A stretch of DNA of 64,000 nucleotides from Galaxea fascicularis (Eukaryota > Cnidaria > Anthozoa > Scleractinia > Euphylliidae). A program made the translations under genes and the position numbers. The stretch spans positions 31,591,882-31,655,881 of the forward strand of contig OX419338.1 of the NCBI GenBank assembly GCA_948470475.1, given 5' to 3'. This document shows positions 58,701 to 64,000 of the stretch, piece by piece; position 1 is the first letter of the stretch, and each line of letters opens with the position of its first letter. The notes beneath the pieces were generated by a model. That model was not told where the DNA came from, made no database searches, and saw nothing but the letters and a program-made list of their open reading frames with translations.

Positions 58701-60008
58701 AACATTTCACCTATAACACCCACTTAAACACGCGTTCGTATCACTTTGAAAAGTCACTCCTTCTGACTTTTTTCCAGGTCCTTACTATGATAACTCTGAC
58801 AGCTTCAGTGCGGAATTCACTTCCGCGCGTGACATACGTAAAGTACAGTGACTGGATTCTGACAACTTGCCTGATATACGTGTTTGGCGCTCTGGTAGAG
58901 TTTGCTATAATCAACTTCCACGACAGCTTAGAGACGAGGAAGCAAGATACACTGAAGAAAAAACTCAGGAATATTGACATGGAACGTGGGGTGAGCAGCT
59001 TGACGGAGCTGTAAACTTGAATGTCGGCATGGCCTAAAGCATGACCGAAAAGGCATATGGCACATAGTTCACTCCAAGTTGTTAGTTTTCGAGACCGAGT
59101 ACAATAGGTTCTTTTTGACAAACGTTAAATATTCAACACATTGTAACAATGCCCAAATATGGTCATGGCGCTCTCCATATTCATCATGCGTTCTAACAGA
59201 TATCCTCCTGCGATATACGTGATTTCGTCTGTGGCGGAGGAAATAACGGCTTTCAAGCTTTTCTGTAATAAACCAAATAAATTGTGCTTTGTTATCAATG
59301 TGTTGAATAATAAAATAATTACCCTTATTAATCTTGCGGAATTAATATCTCAACTCGGCATACGTCTTCGTAGGCTATAAGTATCAGGCGATATTCTGCG
59401 AGATTTTGCAGGGTAATGGAACAGTACCAAACGTGTTAAAAGTAGTAAAGTATAATCGAAATGTCCGGATAATCGGGGTCCGGAGAAACGACGTTCGACT
59501 GTATATTGAGTGTTCAACTTGTATATCTAGGTAGCCATCTCCAAAGCAATGGTTCGATATCATAGAGGACTTCTGACTTGTTTTTAACTTGTTACTGCAA
59601 GCTTTGGACGTTGAAAATGCTGAAAACGAGAATATTAGGGTGGGGATGGGAGTTGCGCAGATGTCCGCACCTTGACCACTCATTAGACGTATTTCGCACA
59701 GGTTCACTGAGGGAAGCACTGGAAATTTTACTTGAGTTATATGTTTTCTGATTTTCATCTATTTCATTAATTGTTAGAGCATCGACTTATCCTGCAAAGA
59801 AAAGCCAGAAAGCAGTGACTTAAAAACACGATACCTAATGAGGCAGGTGTCCAATCTGCGAGAGAAAATCAAATCGTTTACAGATCAAGACGTCAACGTT
59901 CAGAGGATTGATAGCCGCAGTAGAGTTCTCTTCCCAATGACATTTGTCATCATTAACCTTATTTTCTGGATTTATTTCATCATTGATTCAAGGCAGATGA
60001 GTTCTTAA
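49742..60008 (+). CDS. Cys-loop ligand-gated ion channel, GABA-A/glycine (anion) type
   Basis: Nine exons, 49742-49836, 53510-53604, 54186-54253, 55192-55409, 55912-55994, 56496-56636, 57180-57343, 58778-58990 and 59778-60008, give 435 residues with phases consistent throughout. Signal peptide at 1-24; extracellular domain with [22 protein letters not shown] and the Cys-loop C166-C180 ([15 protein letters not shown]). [15 protein letters not shown] leads into M1 (SWVSFWINY). M2 begins P279-A280-R281, the signature of anion-selective channels, and continues [15 protein letters not shown]3 is about 314-333; the intracellular loop is short; M4 is about 409-430. There is no second cysteine pair before M1, so it is closer to GABA-A than glycine receptors; ligand unknown. 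It should assemble as a plasma-membrane pentamer. Complete, with no disruption. Confidence 0.95.
50963..51060. repeat. Fragment of the 19881 dispersed repeat family
   Basis: GCACGTGCGTTTTACATTTT and GGTACATTTCTTT followed by CCTCTGCAA and GTGAAACGACG match 20098-20165. Intron 1 of the receptor gene. Confidence 0.6.
51400..51782 (-). mobile_element. tRNA-derived SINE, family C, minus strand
   Basis: Minus-strand head GACCGGTTGGCTCAGTGG and shared body, ending in a pure (ATCGT)n tail at 51405-51430. Intron 1 of the receptor gene. Confidence 0.85.
53028..53203. mobile_element. MITE with TTTTACAGTTGTG termini
   Basis: TTTTACAGTTGTG, GTGACCTGGCCT and GTGAGGCTGG on the left are inverted as CCAGCCTCGC, AGGCCAGGTTAC and CACAACTGTAAAA on the right. 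Intron 1 of the receptor gene. Confidence 0.8.
54755..55100 (-). mobile_element. LINE 3'-end remnant, minus strand
   Basis: The minus strand carries a degenerate ORF2-like C-terminus ([18 protein letters not shown] with stops) followed by AT-rich sequence. It ends in an ATACAATACAATA-type short tandem tail (minus-strand TATTGTATTGTAT). Intron 3 of the receptor gene. Confidence 0.5.
57976..58410. mobile_element. 435 bp foldback element with TTAA at both ends
   Basis: TTAAAGTGCCTATAACCCCA at the left is inverted as GGGGTGATAGGCACTTTAA at the right. Arms continue inverted for about 190 bp, through TTCGAAACGCAT and CCCGATTTGACGTCA blocks. TTAA at both ends is compatible with a piggyBac-type duplication, but it may belong to the terminus. 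Intron 7 of the receptor gene. Confidence 0.85.
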
Positions 60009-63000
60009 AGGTCGGGACACAACAGGAGTCACGTTGCAGGAGCAACTCTCTGTGACAGGCGACCTGGATCGCATGCACCACATTATATTTGGGAGACGTC
60101 GCTCGGTCAAGCCGACTACCAATTAAGTATACACGAGATGACATGTCCCAGCGATTTGTCTTGAGGGGATGAAAGACGCTTTCCGGTTTGTTTATTTTTT
60201 TTATCCTGTAGCAGGTACAGGCAGCCTAACAGTGTACATTAAGCCGGCGACACTGAAATTGTATGCAATTTTGTTCCCGCGACCTGATAGACGAATCTAA
60301 GCGTGTTTGAATTTGTGCGACAGAGGCAGTATTTGGTCGCCGCGACAGCAGTTTCTCATGTCACATGAGGGGAATTTTCAGTGCGAACCGTCCCTTTGCC
60401 GACCTTATTGTGGCTGTGCCGGATATTCTTAAGACAAAACAAAGAGGCAAAGTTAAAGTCTATCCCCGGTCTAAAATGCTTTGCAACTGTTAAAACTGGA
60501 CGGTGGTACCGGTCAGCTTGTGAATAAAGCCACTAATTGGGATGCCTGGTTGTAAGCTAGATTAAAATAGGCTAATTCCTTACAAAAGGCACATCTTATT
60601 TTCGGGAAGTACAAATTAAAAATTTGAGAACTTTGGTAAGCAAGCCCTTCAAAATACTGCATTCTATTTAAAAACAGTCCGTTCTGACCGTGCTGCCTAA
60701 AAATGGAGAGCACTCTTGGATCCGGCGAACATTTTCAGCGACCAGGTGAGGTGAACATTGAACTCCAGATCTGAACTGTTGTCAACTAACGTCTTCTCGT
60801 CAGAACTTTGATCATTGACCTTATGAAATATGACATCTAATTGTTTCAATAAGGGAGTATTTGGAGTTCAGTAAATTTGCCTCCTGTCAGAGTTGTTAGG
60901 CTATCGATAGTTATTTGCATGACGGATATGTTAGAAACTACGAAAACTGAGCACACAGTTGTCTTGAAATGAATTGGAAATCAGCAAATTGACTTTCCGT
61001 TGCATCGTGAATCATCAAAACGACTTTTTAATTAGTTTGTAAAAAGGAATTAATAGCGAGGTGAAGGCAAGCGTCCTCCTTTAAAGGTAATTGATGGAAG
61101 AACATGTTTAGTGAAAGGAAATTATAAAATTGCATGGAGAGATTTGTCTTCTTTAAATTGCGCGGAGTGAGTCAAATCCAGCGATCCCTTTAACGGGAAT
61201 TTAAAACTTGAAAACAGTTGCCGGCGACTTGGTAAGATCAGTATAACCTGCATCTAAGTTACTGAATTAAAGATGACCATCGTCAGGCAGTGCTTCGTTG
61301 TTGTTTATGTCGAATATTACCAGTTTTGTGTAAGGGAAGATCTTTAAAAATTGCCTCAGTTTTTCCAGGCGTAGTTGAAACGCTTAGGGACAGTTCGTTC
61401 TGTTCACGAGGAAAACTATTAAACAGAATGTTATCTTTCGGATTTATTTAGTTTAAATGCTCATAAAACCCCTGGCCTTAGGATCAGGTCATTTTATCAA
61501 AAGGTAAAGAGTGAGAATAGGAGGAGGAGGTAATTGAATACCTCTGAGGCAAACAGTTGCTTCGCGGTTCTTAGAAAATTTACGATACTCCAGCCCGAAT
61601 CAAACTAAATAGTTCTGAGTTTTTTCTGAGTCCGAAAGATAACAGACAATTTAGTACATACATTTCCTGCTTCAACTTCAGACTGAACTCAATAATCTTG
61701 GGTGATACATTTTGACGAATAACTTGCTTATGGGATATCGCACAACCCCTAGACTTGAACACTCACGTTGTTTACTTATAACTATTCTACACTGAAAGCT
61801 TGTTTTCTTGACTCGATGTATTGAATAGCTGGTGTTTTTTTATATTTTTTTCCTTGCGTGTCGCACCCACTATGAATAGACTGTCCACTCAGAGAGGTAG
61901 CCACCAATTTAGCTAGATCTACACAGAGTTTTTAGTAATATTACGCGAAGGGAAGGGGAGTGGGGTAATTATAACGCTCGAGTTTGTGGAGAGAATACTG
62001 AGCTGCACTCGTCCAAACTATACACTTTTTGTCAGTGTTGAGTGTTCTCATACATTTATCCCTAACACCTGATCCCGAAGACAAAGTTTATGCATTTGCC
62101 ATTCTAATACCAGCAGTAATCAGTACTTTTCTGTGGAAGTTAGTTGCCATACGACCCTCAACTAGGCTTTTTAGAATCCGCCTTATCAGATCAACCTCAT
62201 GAAAGCCGTTTGAACCTCCCCTCCTCCCCCCCCCCCCCCCTTCTCAAACAGAAGCTATATCTCGGTATTTTTCTCTCTTGAATGAGCCAAAATTCGGCTG
62301 TTTTAATAAGACTAAGAACATTTTTGGTTTTAGAGTTCCAAAGGAAATGTTAATTTTTGAAAGAACAGCAATTATGCAAAGTGTCATTGGACTAGAAACG
62401 AAACGGGAGCGCTATTTTCCCGAGTATTTTAGGTCTCCATCCATGTTGCCTTGTTAAATTAATACCAAAAATTCGATTCGTGACATCGGTCCCACTAAGC
62501 CCTCTTGTGTCATCAGCATAGTCGGCGTATTATCCCTGTTTTAGACTTGGATGCCTTTGCTAATATACTCACGGCGGATTGAGAAGCTGGTAAAAACATG
62601 AATGGTTTCCTATTCGATTATCAGACGCAATTAACCATACTACCACATTTGGAAAGGCCACACACTTCCAAAAGAAATTTGAAATTACACTTTTCATCAC
62701 CTACCTTGCCGCATTTCCTGTAACGTAGTTACATATTAACTCGCGATCAAGAATATGATAAGACAATTGTTTCACTCAGTTTGTCAACCAATCATCAACT
62801 AGATCGAATAAGTAGAGCCAAGTTGGTTATTAAAAGTTCATATAACTAACTGTTAACGCTGAGTTGATATTCAAATGTCTGTTTATTGTTCTCCTTTCCT
62901 TGAAGCCTATTTACACCATGCTTGGTCGATTTGGAAAACAATAACATTTTTCATAGGCCGAAGGTTTAATTAATTTTGATCCATTCGATTTTAGTCATTT

Positions 63001-64000
63001 TGGACCTTTTTTAGACGGCTTGTTTGAGATATTTCCTCGTTCACCTTTACCGGTATGGTGACGCGTAAAGCCTGATCCAATTAATCATAAGAACTTCAAT
63101 TCACTACCGCCTATGAAAGAATACACAAGATTCAGCGATGAAGAAAGAAACTTTCCCAAAATTTATCGGCAGTTGAAAAAGAAAAGAAGACTCGGGATAT
63201 GAAACTAGCCAAGCAAAACCTTACTAAGGATTTTTGCAAATCCTCTTTAAATGAAGATGTTCCATATGTTTGTTAAAGTTCGATCACACAAGAAAACAGT
63301 AGAAAACTGAATTTTGATTAAAATTCGCATGCATATACTTCTATGGTAGAGTACAGTGGAGTGGACAAAATTGTGAGTTAGTTCCGGGTGAAGAATTTTT
63401 TTGGACAGGATAGTGCTTTAGAAACTGAGCGCAACGGAAACTATTCGCACCATAGCCTTTGATTGCATGATGTGGATGAATTAAATCTACGAGCTCAATT
63501 GGTGGTACCCTTCAAGTTCTCACGGTTAAAAAGCAAAAATCAACCGTTATGTACACTGACCGTTTTGTGTTCAAGTCGGCCATGCAGAATCAGCAAAATA
63601 GAACTGGCCGGGCAATTTCTGATGGTGTCTAGCAGAGGACGCAAAAAAATTGTAAAAAAACGACGCCTAGCACACCTTCAGCCCGGTTGTCTCTGTTACG
63701 AATTTAACTCAGTGCTTTAACTCTCAGTATCTCTTTGTGGGGGCTTTCGACCCTCGAAAGAGTGAGTATCTTATCTAATGTAACGGCAGTCAGCCTTCCT
63801 CCTCAAAACGGAATTTCTGATGTCAGTTTGCAACGAATGAAGCTTGCTATATTTTTAAAAAAAACTTGAAACGTTCAAGAAAATGAAAATAAAAACAAAA
63901 AATATTGTTTGTTCGAGGCGGCAGATAAACTGAGATACTGGTGTTGCTCCATTGTTTTACGTCCCACGCTTCGGCGTCACTACTCCAAGCCAAAACCATC
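60009..64000. other. Receptor 3' flank and non-coding DNA
   Basis: A candidate AATAAA lies at 60523-60528, about 515 bp after the receptor stop. Beyond it I see a poly-C tract near 62222-62241 and no exon-like structure. The frame at 63463-63720 (85 residues, basic) matches nothing I know. Confidence 0.45.

Noticed and set aside
63463..63720. 85-residue basic frame near the right edge
   Set aside because: No family resemblance, no splice context and no promoter or poly(A) evidence.

Overview
The window is eukaryotic, AT-rich and intron-rich, and looks like nuclear DNA of an anthozoan cnidarian (stony coral or anemone). This is an inference. It rests on metazoan gene content, including a meprin/HMP2-type astacin-MAM protease and a GABA/glycine-type Cys-loop channel. 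Short exons with GT-AG introns and a dense load of tRNA-derived SINEs and short inverted-repeat DNA transposons (MITEs) also fit. Most exon chains below were built by hand from splice sites and reading phase, and every internal junction keeps frame.

Layout. 1-13.1 kb: WRAP73 (WD-repeat centrosome/spindle protein) on the minus strand, 13 coding exons, with the 3' end beyond the left edge. 13.1-16.0 kb: SPCS1 (signal peptidase complex subunit 1) on the plus strand, four exons, complete, head to head with WRAP73 across a 275 bp shared promoter region. 19.0-27.5 kb: SDF4/Cab45 (six-EF-hand secretory-pathway calcium-binding protein) on the minus strand, four exons, complete. 27.8-31.0 kb: a full PIF/Harbinger transposon with terminal inverted repeats, an intact DDE transposase and a convergent, spliced Myb/SANT-like gene. 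31.0-33.4 kb: two tRNA-His(GTG) copies in an old tandem duplication, with a third, truncated copy at 40.2 kb. 34.6-42.2 kb: a complete secreted astacin metalloprotease with one MAM domain on the minus strand. 49.7-60.0 kb: a complete nine-exon anion-type Cys-loop receptor on the plus strand. I see no convincing coding sequence in 42.3-49.7 kb or 60.0-64.0 kb.

The host genes are not one pathway. SPCS1, SDF4 and the two secreted or membrane proteins all concern the secretory route, but that is common gene content, not an operon. WRAP73, SDF4 and a GABA-A-type receptor gene (GABRD) also lie together on human 1p36, so the neighbourhood may preserve old animal linkage.

The intergenic DNA and introns are full of non-autonomous elements: three SINE families with tRNA-like heads, at least fifteen TIR or foldback elements (some with visible target-site duplications), two LINE 3' remnants, and one repeat with a hammerhead-ribozyme-like core. 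The strongest items for follow-up are the intact Harbinger element with its hidden intron, the duplicated tRNA-His genes sharing an acceptor-stem mismatch, the near-perfect palindromes at 22.2 and 41.2 kb, and the 4' cysteine in the channel pore.
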